DNA of 64,000 bases. It comes from AC-56 sp963798705. Its GTDB lineage: Bacteria > Actinomycetota > Thermoleophilia > Solirubrobacterales > 70-9. Each line of letters begins with the position of its first letter. Position 1 is the first letter of the stretch. The notes under the pieces were generated by a model. That model was not told the origin of the DNA. It saw only the letters and a list, made by a program, of their open reading frames with translations, and ran no database searches. The position numbers were made by a program, and so were the translations under genes. Shown here piece after piece: positions 25,460-34,323 of the stretch. The stretch covers positions 1,116,001-1,180,000 of the forward strand of contig CAWCTW010000005.1 in assembly GCA_963798705.1 (NCBI GenBank), in the 5' to 3' direction.

Positions 25460-26731
25460 CTAGGTGCCCTGGTCCCAGCTCGCCAGGTACTCCTGCTGCT
25501 TGTCGGTGAGCGTGTCGATCTCCACGCCGCGCGAAGCGAGCTTCAGCCGCGCGATCTCGCGATCGATCTCCTCGGGCACGGGATAGACGCGCTTCTCGAG
25601 GTAGTTGTGGTCGCGGACCACGTGCTCGGCGGCGAGCGCCTGGTTGGCGAAGCTCATGTCCATCACCGCGGCGGGATGCCCCTCGGCAGCGGCGAGGTTC
25701 ACCAGCCGACCCTCCGCAAGCAGGAAGATCTCGCGTCCGTCCTTGGTGCGGTGGCCCTCGACGAACGGGCGGGTCTCGAACTTCTCCTCGGTGATCGCGT
25801 CGAGCTCCTCCTTGTTCACCTCGACGTCGAAGTGGCCGGAGTTGCAGACGATCGCTCCGGACTTCATGACGTCGAACATCGCGCCCGAGATCGCGTCGCG
25901 GTCCCCCGTGACCGAGATGAAGACGTCGCCAACCTTGGCCGCCTCGACGGCGGGCATGACCTCGAAGCCGTCCATCAGCGCCTCCAGGGCCCGCAGCGGG
26001 TCGACCTCGCAGACGATCACGTGGGCGCCGTGGCCCTTGGCCCGCATGGCGACACCGCGACCGCACCAGCCGTAGCCGATGACGACGACCCGCAGGCCGG
26101 CGATCAGGACGTTCGTCGCCCGGATCACGCCGTCGAGGGTCGACTGCCCGGTGCCGTACCGGTTGTCGAAGAAGTGCTTGGTCTTGGCGTCGTTGACGGC
26201 GATGATCGGGTAGCCGAGCTTGCCCTCGCGCTCGAGCGCCTTCAGCCTGATGACCCCCGTGGTCGTCTCCTCGGTGCCGCCCAGGACCCCCGAGAGGTGG
26301 TCGGAGCGCTCGCCGTGGAGGACCCCGACGACGTCGGCCCCGTCGTCCATCGTGATCTGCGGTCCCTGGTCCACGATGGCGTGGATGTGGCGGTAGTAGG
26401 AGTCGTTGTCCTCGGCGTTGATCGCGTAGACGTCGGCGCCGTACCGGTCGACGAGCGCGGCGGCGACGTCGTCCTGCGTCGAGAGCGGGTTGGAGGCGCA
26501 GAGGGCCACGTTCGCGCCGCCCGCGATCAGTGTGCGGGCCAGGTTCGCGGTCTCGGTCGTCACGTGCAGGCAGCAGCCCAGGGTGATGCCGTCCAGCGGC
26601 CGCTCCTTGGAGAAGCGCTCCCGGATCGACTGGAGCACGGGCATGTGCCGGTCCGCCCATTCGATCCGTCGCTGGCCCTCGTCGGCCAGCCCGATGTCCG
26701 CGATGTCGTAGCTCTTCTCGGCGGTCGCCAA
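25460..26731 (-). CDS. ahcY: Adenosylhomocysteinase
   Basis: A 423-residue NAD-dependent enzyme that splits S-adenosylhomocysteine into adenosine and homocysteine, clearing the product of SAM-dependent methylation. Motifs: LHVTTETANLARTL, SNPLSTQDDVAAAL, NDAKTKHFFDNRYGTGQS and the NAD loop VVVIGYGWCGRGVA; the C terminus keeps the lysine/tyrosine end region in shortened form (QQEYLASW). It begins at TTG 26731 with AAAGGA 9 nt upstream, and no ATG or GTG in frame fits better. The gene is divergent from arfB over about 58 nt. I looked for an S-adenosylhomocysteine riboswitch in that gap and found too little space for one. Confidence 0.95.
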   Translation of the reverse strand: MATAEKSYDIADIGLADEGQRRIEWADRHMPVLQSIRERFSKERPLDGITLGCCLHVTTETANLARTLIAGGANVALCASNPLSTQDDVAAALVDRYGADVYAINAEDNDSYYRHIHAIVDQGPQITMDDGADVVGVLHGERSDHLSGVLGGTEETTTGVIRLKALEREGKLGYPIIAVNDAKTKHFFDNRYGTGQSTLDGVIRATNVLIAGLRVVVIGYGWCGRGVAMRAKGHGAHVIVCEVDPLRALEALMDGFEVMPAVEAAKVGDVFISVTGDRDAISGAMFDVMKSGAIVCNSGHFDVEVNKEELDAITEEKFETRPFVEGHRTKDGREIFLLAEGRLVNLAAAEGHPAAVMDMSFANQALAAEHVVRDHNYLEKRVYPVPEEIDREIARLKLASRGVEIDTLTDKQQEYLASWDQGT

Positions 26732-26776
26732 ACCAATCCTTTCGTCGTGAACGAGGTGGGAAGGATACGTGCTGGC

Positions 26777-26782
26777 TACGGT
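26777..26782 (+). promoter_or_regulatory. -10 box of arfB
   Basis: TACGGT lies 7 nt before the GTG at 26790. It matches the leaderless layout and favours the GTG over the ATG at 26802. Confidence 0.35.
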
Positions 26783-26789
26783 TGGTCGC

Positions 26790-27203
26790 GTGGAAGACCC
26801 GATGGTCGTCAGCCCGGAGCTTGCCGTGTCGCTGGCCGAGGTCGAGGTTCGAACGAGCCGGTCCTCCGGCCCCGGCGGTCAGCACGCGAACGTCACCGCC
26901 TCGCGCGTCGAGGCGATGCTCGACCTGTCGGAGTCGGCGGCGCTGACGGGCGACCAGCGACAGCGCCTGATGTCGAGATACGGGCGCCGCGTGACGGCGG
27001 TCGCCCAGGATGCGCGCAGCCAGGCCCGCAACCGCGAGCTGGCGCTCGAGCGTCTGCGCGACAAGCTCGCCGCGGGATTGGCGGTCCCCAAGCGCCGCCG
27101 CGCGACGAAGCCGGGGAGGGCGGCGAGGGAGAGGCGCCTCGACTCGAAGCGCAGAAGGTCCGAGCGCAAGCGGTCGCGCAGGCCGCCGGCAATCGACGAC
27201 TAG
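26790..27203 (+). CDS. arfB: Peptidyl-tRNA hydrolase ArfB (ribosome rescue)
   Basis: A 137-residue member of the class I release-factor-like family without a codon-recognition domain. The catalytic GGQ is in SSGPGGQHANVTASRVE. The C-terminal 40 residues are strongly basic (KRRRATKPGRAARERRLDSK), the tail that enters the empty mRNA channel of stalled ribosomes. It therefore hydrolyses peptidyl-tRNA on non-stop ribosomes. The start is GTG at 26790, with TACGGT 7 nt upstream, or ATG at 26802. Its stop TAG shares bases with the stop of the convergent isomerase gene (CTAG). Confidence 0.9.
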   Translation: MEDPMVVSPELAVSLAEVEVRTSRSSGPGGQHANVTASRVEAMLDLSESAALTGDQRQRLMSRYGRRVTAVAQDARSQARNRELALERLRDKLAAGLAVPKRRRATKPGRAARERRLDSKRRRSERKRSRRPPAIDD

Positions 27204-28225
27204 GCTGGACCCTGCGACGAAGGGTGGCCGAGCTCGTCCTTCAGGCGGTCGATCATCTCGATCGGCGACGGGTCGACGCCGCCCTCTGCCGCGATCCGGA
27301 GCGACAGCAGGTCACCGAGCATCACGGCCCACAGCAGGCGCTCCGTACGGCTCTCACCCTGCGTCTCGAGCCGCGTCACGGAGTGGGCGGCGGGCTCGAT
27401 CAGCCGGGCGGTGAGCTCGAAGCGCTGGCGCACCCTGGGATGCTGGTCGCGGTCCTCGAGGAGGATGGCGCTCATCCTGCTCGACTCCTCGCTTTCGTTC
27501 CAGCCCTCGATCTCGTTGTGGTCGGCCTCGGGCAGCGTGCCCGTGAAGGCCGGGAGCTTGGCGTTCTCGTTGATCTGCGTCTTCCAGCGCAGCGCGACCG
27601 GGACGGTCAGGTCGGCCCCGTAGATGACCGGGATCGATCCGGCGACCTGCTCGGCGAGCGACTCGGCCCGCTCGGCGGCGGCGGCGCTCGCCTCGCGGAG
27701 GTGGGCCGCCGCGCTGTCGATCTCGGTCCGGATCCCGGGCGCGGCGCCGGTGAGCGCGGCGACCTCCGCCGCGGCCGTGAACAGGTACCCGACCGCGGCT
27801 CGCGGCTGCATTCCGGCCGGCAGGCCGATGACCGGCACCCCGTCGGCCCTCGCGGCCTGCGCGAGCTGGCCGCCTGTCGTCGCCACGATCCGGCGGGCGC
27901 CCAGCGCCTCGGCCGCCGTGTAGCTGGCGATCGTCTCCTCCGTGTCCCCCGAGTAGCTCGAGCACAGGACAGCCCGGTCCGGAAGCATCGCGAAGGGCAG
28001 CTCGTAGCCTCGCTCGGTCGTCAGCGGACGGGTGAGCCGGTTGCCGAAGGCGACGGCGGCCAAATCGCCGCCGATCCCGGAGCCGCCCATCCCGCAGACC
28101 ACGAGCCCGCCGGGGGCGTCGAATGGCTCGATCCTCGCCGACTCGACTCGCCACAGCGCGTCGCTCAGGTGATCCGGCAGCGCGAGGACGTCGTCGAGCT
28201 GGTTGGAGCGGTCGTTCGCGCTCAC
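27200..28225 (-). CDS. Bifunctional phosphoglucose/phosphomannose isomerase-like SIS protein
   Basis: A 341-residue sugar isomerase of the small SIS-domain type found in archaea and actinobacteria, which interconverts glucose-6-phosphate or mannose-6-phosphate with fructose-6-phosphate. It has VVCGMGGSGIGGDLAA, the phosphate-binding CSSYSGDTEETIASY, and the catalytic-end ADHNEIEGW. It would feed hexose phosphate to the two neighbouring nucleotidyltransferases. The GTG start overlaps the upstream stop (GTGA), and the stop overlaps that of arfB. The gene is in an operon with the nucleotidyltransferase and UDP-glucose dehydrogenase. Confidence 0.88.
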   Translation of the reverse strand: MSANDRSNQLDDVLALPDHLSDALWRVESARIEPFDAPGGLVVCGMGGSGIGGDLAAVAFGNRLTRPLTTERGYELPFAMLPDRAVLCSSYSGDTEETIASYTAAEALGARRIVATTGGQLAQAARADGVPVIGLPAGMQPRAAVGYLFTAAAEVAALTGAAPGIRTEIDSAAAHLREASAAAAERAESLAEQVAGSIPVIYGADLTVPVALRWKTQINENAKLPAFTGTLPEADHNEIEGWNESEESSRMSAILLEDRDQHPRVRQRFELTARLIEPAAHSVTRLETQGESRTERLLWAVMLGDLLSLRIAAEGGVDPSPIEMIDRLKDELGHPSSQGPA

Positions 28226-29319
28226 GACATGAGACCCCGGGGAGCGAGCCTCGCGCCGTCGCCGAGCTCCGCGCCCGCGTCGACCACGGCGCCCTCGCCG
28301 ATCACCGCTCCGGGACCGACTCGGGCGCCCTCGCCGATCTTGGCGTCGGGGCCGACGATCGAGTCGCTGACGCTCGCGCCGGGCCCGATCCGGCAGCCGG
28401 CGAGCACCACGGAGCCGGACACCGCCGCGCGCTCGCCCAGGTGCGACCCGCGCGCGATGACGATGCGCGGGCCGATGGAGGCCTCAGGCCCCGCGACAAC
28501 GCCGGCCTCGACTAGCGCGGGTGGCTCTACGCCCGTCGCCGGATCCAGCCTCGCGCCGTCGGAGACCAGCAGCCCGCCGGCCCCCGGCCGCGCCCCCGCG
28601 TTGGTTTGCACGCGTCCCTCCATGATGTCCCAGGTCGCCTGGAGGTAGCGCTCGGGGGTCCCGATGTCCATCCAGTATCCGTTCAGGCCGTGACCGTACA
28701 ACCCGGCCCCCACCAGGCGCGGAAAGACCTCGCGCTCGATCGACACCATGCGCCCGGGGTCGATCAGGTCGAGCACGCCGCGCTCCATCACGTAGGCGCC
28801 CGCCGAGATCTCGTTGGTGTCGATGTCGCCCGGGCCGGGCTTCTCGAGGAACTCGATCACCTCGCCGGTCGCGGCCTCACGGCGGACGAGCCCGTAGGAG
28901 CTCGGATCGTCGACCGGGTGCAGGGCCAGGGTGGCGACGGCGCCGCGCTCTTCGTGGGCGCGCATCAGCTCACCCAGGTCGAGGTCCGAGAGCACATCGC
29001 CGTTCAGCACCAGGAAGCGCTCGCCGAGAATGCCTTTCTCCGCCGCCAGCCGCAACGGGCCTCCCGTGCCCAGCGGCTCGGATTCCTCGACGTAGGTGAC
29101 GCCCGGGCCGGTGCCCTCGCCTTCCGCCAGCGCCTCGCGCAGGACGCCGGCGCCGAATCCGGACGCGACGATCACCTCGTCCACGCCGTAGCGCGCGAGC
29201 CAGTCGATCATGTGGCGGAGGAACGGCCTGTCGACGAGCTGGATGGCGGGCTTGGGAATCGTCAGCGTGAGCGGCCGCAGTCGGGTGCCCTCGCCGCCGG
29301 CCAGGACGAGGGCCTGCAT
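28222..29319 (-). CDS. Sugar-1-phosphate nucleotidyltransferase (mannose-1-phosphate guanylyltransferase-like)
   Basis: A 365-residue paralogue of the 24457-25440 product. It has MQALVLAGGEGTRLRPLTLTIPKPA for nucleotide binding, LNGDVLSDLD for metal binding and FLEKPGPGDIDTNEISAGAYV in the sugar pocket. The C-terminal 130 residues are hexapeptide repeats forming a long left-handed beta-helix (SIVGPDAKIGEGARVGPGAV). GDP-mannose or a related NDP-sugar is the likely product, given the SIS isomerase next door. It overlaps both neighbours by 4 nt (ATGA upstream, GTGA downstream), so three enzymes are tightly coupled. Confidence 0.87.
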   Translation of the reverse strand: MQALVLAGGEGTRLRPLTLTIPKPAIQLVDRPFLRHMIDWLARYGVDEVIVASGFGAGVLREALAEGEGTGPGVTYVEESEPLGTGGPLRLAAEKGILGERFLVLNGDVLSDLDLGELMRAHEERGAVATLALHPVDDPSSYGLVRREAATGEVIEFLEKPGPGDIDTNEISAGAYVMERGVLDLIDPGRMVSIEREVFPRLVGAGLYGHGLNGYWMDIGTPERYLQATWDIMEGRVQTNAGARPGAGGLLVSDGARLDPATGVEPPALVEAGVVAGPEASIGPRIVIARGSHLGERAAVSGSVVLAGCRIGPGASVSDSIVGPDAKIGEGARVGPGAVIGEGAVVDAGAELGDGARLAPRGLMS

Positions 29320-30659
29320 CAACGCGATCGCGCTTCGGCCGAGTCGGCCGCCGCCGCACCCTCCGGCTGCTGGGAGCCGTTGCTCGCCAGTCCGATCCCC
29401 TCGTACGCGAAGCCCGCGTCGCGCAGCGCCTGCGGATCCAGGAAGTTGCGGCCGTCCACGACCAGTGGCGTGGCCATCCGCTCGCGCAGCGAGGCCCAGT
29501 CGAGCTCGGCGAACTCGGGCCACTCCGTGACGACCACGGCCGCGTCAGCGGCCTCGACCGCCTCCTGGGCCGATGCGGTCAACTGGACGCCGGGCAAGAG
29601 CTCCTCGGCGGGGCCCCGCGCCACGGGGTCGTATCCGCGGACCGTGGCGCCCTCGCCCTGGAGCCGTGCGGCGAGCACCAGGCTCGACGCCTCGCGCATG
29701 TCGTCGGTGTCCGGCTTGAATGCCAGCCCGAGCAGCGCGATCGTTCGTCCCGCGAGCGCGCCCAGATGCTTCTGGAGCTTGCCGATGACGCGGCGCTTCT
29801 GCAGCTCGTTGACCTCGATCACCGCGGTCAGGAGCTGGAAGTGGTAGCCGGTGTTGCCGGCGAGCTGCTTGAGGGCCGACACGTCCTTTGGGAAGCAGGA
29901 GCCGCCGTAGCCGACCCCCGCCCGCAGGAACGACGGGCCGATTCGCCGGTCGAGGCCCATGCCGCGGGCGACCTCGGTGACGTCGGCGCCCACCTCCTCG
30001 CAGACGTTGGCGATCTCGTTGATGAAGGAGATCTTCGTGGCCAGGAAGGCGTTGGCCGCGAGCTTGATCATCTCGGCGGAGGCGACGTCGGTGCGCACGA
30101 TCTCGCCGCCGAGCGGGCGGTAGACCGCCTCCACCTCGTCGGCCGCCCACTCGGCGCCGGGGTCGGCGCCGATCACCACGCGGTCGGGGTGCAGGAAGTC
30201 CTGGACGGCCGCCCCCTCCTTGAGGAACTCGGGGCACGAGACGTAGGCGACGTCGGGCGCGTCGCGGTGGATCGCACGGCCGGTCCCCGAGGGCACCGTG
30301 CTCTTCATGACAAGAGCGTGGTCGCCGCCGCGGGCAAGCTGGGAGACGACGGCCTGCACCCGCGACAGGTCGGCATCGCCGGAGTAGGTCGGCGGCGTGT
30401 CAACGCAGCAGAACAAGAGGCGCGCGGACTTCAGCACGTCGTCCATGTCGGTGGTGAAGGTGAGTCGCTCGCCGTTGCGCTCGAGGAGCTCGTCGATGCC
30501 CGGCTCGTGGATCGGCGCCGTACGGCGGTTGAGCGATCGGACCTTGCTCTCGTCGATGTCCATCGCGACCACGTCATGGCCAATCTCGGCGAAGCAGGTG
30601 GCTGTCACCAGGCCCACCCAGCCGACGCCGATTACTCCGATTGGTCGTTCGTCGCTCAT
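29319..30659 (-). CDS. ugd: UDP-glucose 6-dehydrogenase
   Basis: A 446-residue enzyme oxidising UDP-glucose to UDP-glucuronate with two NAD. The N-terminal Rossmann domain opens IGVIGVGWVGLVTATCFAEIGH, the substrate region has TVPSGTG and PEFLKEGAAVQDFLHPDR, and the catalytic Cys255 lies in GYGGSCFPKD. The C-terminal domain with LLGLAFKPDTDDMREA is complete. It is the first gene of the coupled trio with the nucleotidyltransferase and the SIS isomerase, and it follows the LCP gene at 37 nt, consistent with uronic-acid-containing cell-surface glycan synthesis. Related dehydrogenases for UDP-ManNAc or GDP-Man exist, but the motif set fits Ugd best. Confidence 0.93.
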   Translation of the reverse strand: MSDERPIGVIGVGWVGLVTATCFAEIGHDVVAMDIDESKVRSLNRRTAPIHEPGIDELLERNGERLTFTTDMDDVLKSARLLFCCVDTPPTYSGDADLSRVQAVVSQLARGGDHALVMKSTVPSGTGRAIHRDAPDVAYVSCPEFLKEGAAVQDFLHPDRVVIGADPGAEWAADEVEAVYRPLGGEIVRTDVASAEMIKLAANAFLATKISFINEIANVCEEVGADVTEVARGMGLDRRIGPSFLRAGVGYGGSCFPKDVSALKQLAGNTGYHFQLLTAVIEVNELQKRRVIGKLQKHLGALAGRTIALLGLAFKPDTDDMREASSLVLAARLQGEGATVRGYDPVARGPAEELLPGVQLTASAQEAVEAADAAVVVTEWPEFAELDWASLRERMATPLVVDGRNFLDPQALRDAGFAYEGIGLASNGSQQPEGAAAADSAEARSR

Positions 30660-30696
30660 TGGATCCGCATCATCGCGACTGGGCGCCCTTTCGGCG

Positions 30697-32751
30697 TCAG
30701 CCCGTGTATTTCCGCATCGATTCGGCGATTCCGAACATCTGGCCCGGCGTGAGGACGTTCAGCAGCGTGTTGTCGGCCCAGTAGGACCCGCGGCTCGTCT
30801 TCCAGCCGATCAGCCGCAGCTGCGGGCCATCCCAGGAGAGCAGGTACTCCCGCCCGTCGATGGTCCTCGTCTCGTCCGGGTGGTCGAGGATCGGCGGATC
30901 CTTCCAATCGGTGCCGGAGACGCCGTAGTAGGCGGTGTATCCGTCGGTCGGCATGCTGACGACCATCTTGTAGCCGCGGTACTCGTCGCTGCCCGGGCCG
31001 TCGATCGGGAAGGCTCGGGAGTCGGTGGTGATGGTCGAGTCGGGGGCGAGCTTCGTCGGGTAGTACACCGGGAACCTCAGCATCGGCTTGCCGCCCTTGG
31101 TCTTCGCGGCCGCGAGCTGGGCAGCGGATTCCTGCGCGGTTGTCGTGGAGTCGATCAGCGGGGGCGCCGACGAGCCGCCGGACTTGCCGCCTCCTCCTCC
31201 AGAGCCGGATCCGCCACCGCCCTTCGATCCGTTGGACGACTCCCCTGGCGTGGGGGTGGGTGTCTCGCCCTCGAACCTTGCCACCGCCTGCTTGACCGCG
31301 GACTCCGATGCCGTGACGTACGACGCGTTGGCACCGCCCAGGTTGGCCGGGAAGTGCACCTGAACCACCGGAGCATTGCTCGCGGAGAGGATCAGCCTGG
31401 CCAGCGTGATCAGATCGACACCGTTTTGGATGTCCAGCGTGACGTACCTGTGGAGGATGTCGACGAGGTCCTTGTAGTCGTTCGCGATCCGATCCGCTGG
31501 CAGCTCCTGCCGCACCTCCCGCAGGAACTCCTGCTGGCGCGCCGAGCGCACGAGATCGTTGTCGTCGTGCCGGTAGCGGACGTACTGGAGCGCGTTGTAG
31601 CCGCACATCCGCTGGTAGCCCGCCGGGACGTCGATCTCGGCGTACTGCTCGGACGCGGCCAGGCCGACGTTCGAGTGGTAGTAGTGATGGTCGACGTCGA
31701 CGTACACGCATCCGATCGAGTTCACGGCATCGGCGAAGCCGGTGAAGTTCACGTTCACCACGTGGTTGATGGTGCTGATCCCGGTGAGCTGCTTGACGAC
31801 CTTGACCGTCAGCTTCACCCCACCCTCGGTATACGCCGCGTTGAACTTGTCGATCCCATGGCCCGGGATGTTCACCTTCAGGTCACGCGGAATCGACAGG
31901 ACGGTGATTTGACCCGGAGCGATCCGAAGCAGCATCGTGGTGTCCGATCGAGCCCCGATCGCCTTGTCCTGCGGCCGCTCATCGGAGCCCAGGATCAGGA
32001 TCGTCTGCGGGTCGCCTGGATGGGCGACCGCAAGCTCGTTCTCGATTCCGGGCACACCCTTGAACCCGTCCAGGAGCCCGTTCACGAAGAAAAAGCCGCT
32101 CAGCGCAGTTGCGGTCGCGATCGCGACGATGATCAGCAGCGACCCAGCCGCGAAGCGCGCCCAGACCGTCCGCGGGGGAGGTCTGCTCTCGGTCTCGCCC
32201 GGAGTCGTGACCTGTGCCGGCGGCGCCTGGGTGGGCGGCTCGTCGCCGTCCGCCTGGGCCTCCGGGACGGGCGCCTTGGGAGGTGGAGCCGTGACCGCCT
32301 CGGTGCCGGGCTTGGATGCCTTCTGCGCCGTCCTGGCCCGCAGCCCGGCGTGCGCGGCCTCGCGAGCCGCCTCCCGGTCCCCCAGCGCGAGCGTGTTGGC
32401 CTCGACCGTGGGCTGGGCAAGGCGCTCGGCGGTATCGCCGGGCGCGTGCTTCTCGCCCTCCTCCGCCTCCTCGTCCCCCCCGGCTCCCTCGTCGTCGTCG
32501 GCGTCGTCGTCGGCGGCCGCACCATCCGGTTGCGCCTCGCTCGCAGCGTGGTCGTCGGCCTCACCGTCGTGCGCGTCAAGCTGGTCGTGCTCGCCCGCCT
32601 TTTCGGCGTCGGTCCGGCGGCGGCCCGCCCAGGTCGCGGGCGCGGGTCCGGGGGACTCCGGCTCGGCGGCGGCGCCCTCCTCGTCCACGGGCTCTCGGGA
32701 CTCGACCTCGTCGGCCGGGTTGCGCGGCTTGGAGTCGTCTCGCTCGGTCAA
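30697..32751 (-). CDS. LytR-CpsA-Psr (LCP) family glycopolymer ligase with long charged N-terminus
   Basis: A 684-residue membrane protein that probably transfers wall polymers from a lipid carrier to peptidoglycan. The first about 195 residues are low-complexity, rich in Glu, Asp, Ala and Pro, and lie in the cytoplasm. One membrane helix follows (FAAGSLLIIVAIATATALSG). The LCP domain then shows ILILGSDERP, ARSDTTMLLRI, LSIPRDLKVNIPGHGIDKFN and ALQYVRYRHDDNDLVRSARQ with the conserved Arg and Asp residues. After a Gly/Ser linker (about 510-540) there is a C-terminal domain of about 140 residues I do not recognise. I use the TTG at 32751, which overlaps the M20 peptidase stop as ATTGA. Confidence 0.88.
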   Translation of the reverse strand: MTERDDSKPRNPADEVESREPVDEEGAAAEPESPGPAPATWAGRRRTDAEKAGEHDQLDAHDGEADDHAASEAQPDGAAADDDADDDEGAGGDEEAEEGEKHAPGDTAERLAQPTVEANTLALGDREAAREAAHAGLRARTAQKASKPGTEAVTAPPPKAPVPEAQADGDEPPTQAPPAQVTTPGETESRPPPRTVWARFAAGSLLIIVAIATATALSGFFFVNGLLDGFKGVPGIENELAVAHPGDPQTILILGSDERPQDKAIGARSDTTMLLRIAPGQITVLSIPRDLKVNIPGHGIDKFNAAYTEGGVKLTVKVVKQLTGISTINHVVNVNFTGFADAVNSIGCVYVDVDHHYYHSNVGLAASEQYAEIDVPAGYQRMCGYNALQYVRYRHDDNDLVRSARQQEFLREVRQELPADRIANDYKDLVDILHRYVTLDIQNGVDLITLARLILSASNAPVVQVHFPANLGGANASYVTASESAVKQAVARFEGETPTPTPGESSNGSKGGGGSGSGGGGGKSGGSSAPPLIDSTTTAQESAAQLAAAKTKGGKPMLRFPVYYPTKLAPDSTITTDSRAFPIDGPGSDEYRGYKMVVSMPTDGYTAYYGVSGTDWKDPPILDHPDETRTIDGREYLLSWDGPQLRLIGWKTSRGSYWADNTLLNVLTPGQMFGIAESMRKYTG

Positions 32752-33833
32752 TGGACGGCGCGGGGCAGCTGGTTGACGAATTCCACGATCGAGCGCCGGT
32801 ACCTCTCCAGCGAGGGCACCGAGACCCACTCCTCGGGCCCGTGGTGACCGCCGCCCACCGGCCCGAACTCGACCGCCGGCACGCCGGCGCGAAGGAAGGA
32901 GACGGCGTCGGAGGCGCCGTCACGACCGACGATTCCCCTGGCCCTGCCATCGCCCTGGGACCCGGCGGCGTCCCGGAGCGCGAGCACGTAGGGCGAATCG
33001 GGGTCCACGACGGCCGGCGGGCGGGAGAAGGTCGAGATCACGCGCGTATCGGGCAGCCCGCGAACCTGCGCGAGTATCTCCCCGGGGTCCTGTTCGGGCA
33101 GATAGCGCACGTCAACATCGATGACACAGGAATCGGGCACCTTGTTCAGAGCATCGCCGCCCAGGATGCGGCCGAGATTGATCGACGGCCGATCGAAGAG
33201 CTCCGAGCTCTGGCCCGCAAACGGTAGCGACTTGAGCGCCCGAAAAACCTCGTAGGCACGGAGAATCGCGTTCTCGCCCAGCCATGGGGTGGCGCCGTGC
33301 GCGGCCCGTCCGCTGACCAAGAGCCGCATCGCGAGCACGCCCTTCGCCGCGACGCCCACGTGGAGGTCCGTCGGCTCCCCCGTGATCGCAAAATCCCCGA
33401 TGAAGCCCGACTCGACGAGGCGGTCCCCGCCGCGATCGCTCTCCTCCTCCGACTCCTCGTCGGGAACGATGCCCAGGCGGACTCGCACGTCGCTCTGGCC
33501 GCGGAGATCGGCCAGCGCCAGCAGCAGGCAGGCGAGCGCACCCTTCATGTCGTAGGCGCCGCGCCCGTAGAGGCGGTCCCCGTCGACTCGCGGCATGAAC
33601 TGCTCCTGCCGCCCGGGGACCACGTCCAGGTGGCCGTGGAGCAGCAGGACCGGCTGACCGTCTGAGGGACCGACCTCGGCCGTCGTGACCGGAAGGCCGC
33701 GAACGCCGAGCTGCCCGGCGACGATGTCGCGCGCCTCGAGCCAGCCCTTCACGAATCCGGCGCACAGCTTGATGCCCTCGCCGGTGGAGGTGTCGTACGC
33801 GATCAGCTCTTCGGTCAGTGCCCGAGCTTCCAT
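32748..33833 (-). CDS. M20-family metallopeptidase (ArgE/DapE-like)
   Basis: A 361-residue amidohydrolase with the two-zinc M20 site: LLLHGHLDVVPG (His ligand and Asp), YGRGAYDMKG (bridging Asp), VPDEESEEES (Glu base and Glu ligand) and a final His in GGGHHGPEEW. A dimerisation domain interrupts in the middle (AAHGATPWLGENAILRA). It probably cleaves an N-acyl amino acid or dipeptide; ArgE, DapE and general peptidase functions cannot be told apart. I start at the ATG at 33833; a GTG nine bases upstream is possible. The stop overlaps the LCP start. It lies just downstream of the ATP synthase operon with 70 nt between. Confidence 0.85.
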   Translation of the reverse strand: MEARALTEELIAYDTSTGEGIKLCAGFVKGWLEARDIVAGQLGVRGLPVTTAEVGPSDGQPVLLLHGHLDVVPGRQEQFMPRVDGDRLYGRGAYDMKGALACLLLALADLRGQSDVRVRLGIVPDEESEEESDRGGDRLVESGFIGDFAITGEPTDLHVGVAAKGVLAMRLLVSGRAAHGATPWLGENAILRAYEVFRALKSLPFAGQSSELFDRPSINLGRILGGDALNKVPDSCVIDVDVRYLPEQDPGEILAQVRGLPDTRVISTFSRPPAVVDPDSPYVLALRDAAGSQGDGRARGIVGRDGASDAVSFLRAGVPAVEFGPVGGGHHGPEEWVSVPSLERYRRSIVEFVNQLPRAVH

Positions 33834-33903
33834 CTTCAACACAGCATGTAGCAGGTGGCAGGTGGAAACGGGAGCCGGCCCCCACCCGCCACGGCCCGGC
33901 CCC

Positions 33904-34320
33904 TCAGCGCTCCGCGATCTCCAGGAACGCCTCGAAGCGCCGTTTCTCGCGCTCGGCGAGCTCGTGGGCGGTCGACCCCTCCTCGGCGTCGTCCAGCCGC
34001 TGCCGCGCCTCGTCGAGGCGCTCGCGCAGATCGCCGGCGTCGAGCTCGTCGGGGCGGATCGCCTCGGCGATCAACACGCGGGCCCGGTTCGCGAACACCT
34101 CGAGCCAGCCCTCCCCCTGGGCGTAACGCTCGACCTCGCCGCTCGGCGGGTGGAGGCGGAGCTCCGCGGGAACCAGCCTCGCCACCATCGGCGCGTGCCT
34201 GGCGAGGATGCCGACCTCGCCCACCGAGGTACGGGTGGACAGCTGAGTGAGCTCCCCACTGAAGACCTCGCCCTCCGGTGTGAGGACCTGGGCCTCGAGG
34301 GTGTGGCGGTCGCCGGCCAC
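33904..34320 (-). CDS. atpC: ATP synthase F1 epsilon subunit
   Basis: A 138-residue epsilon subunit of the F1 central stalk. It starts HTLEAQVLTPEGEVFSGEL, has the beta-sandwich with VGILARHAPMVARL, and ends in the two-helix hairpin (LREARQRLDDAEEG region) that can inhibit ATP hydrolysis. Epsilon binds gamma and the c-ring. The GTG start is 3 nt after the atpD stop. It is the last gene of the operon. Confidence 0.94.
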   Translation of the reverse strand: MAGDRHTLEAQVLTPEGEVFSGELTQLSTRTSVGEVGILARHAPMVARLVPAELRLHPPSGEVERYAQGEGWLEVFANRARVLIAEAIRPDELDAGDLRERLDEARQRLDDAEEGSTAHELAEREKRRFEAFLEIAER

Positions 34321-34323
34321 GCG

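Noticed and set aside
26732..26789. Possible S-adenosylhomocysteine riboswitch before ahcY
   Set aside because: The gap is about 58 nt, shared with a divergent promoter, and an AAAGGA SD is present; there is no room for or sign of the pseudoknot structure.
25457..28648. Very long plus-strand open frame opposite ahcY, arfB (same strand, other frame) and the isomerase gene
   Set aside because: Its translation is repetitive Arg/Gly/Val-rich without any family pattern, and it lies opposite clearly real genes; it is a shadow caused by high GC.
33843..33903. Terminator after atpC
   Set aside because: The region is GC-rich with several weak self-complementary parts, but I could not find one clear stem followed by T residues, so I do not call it.
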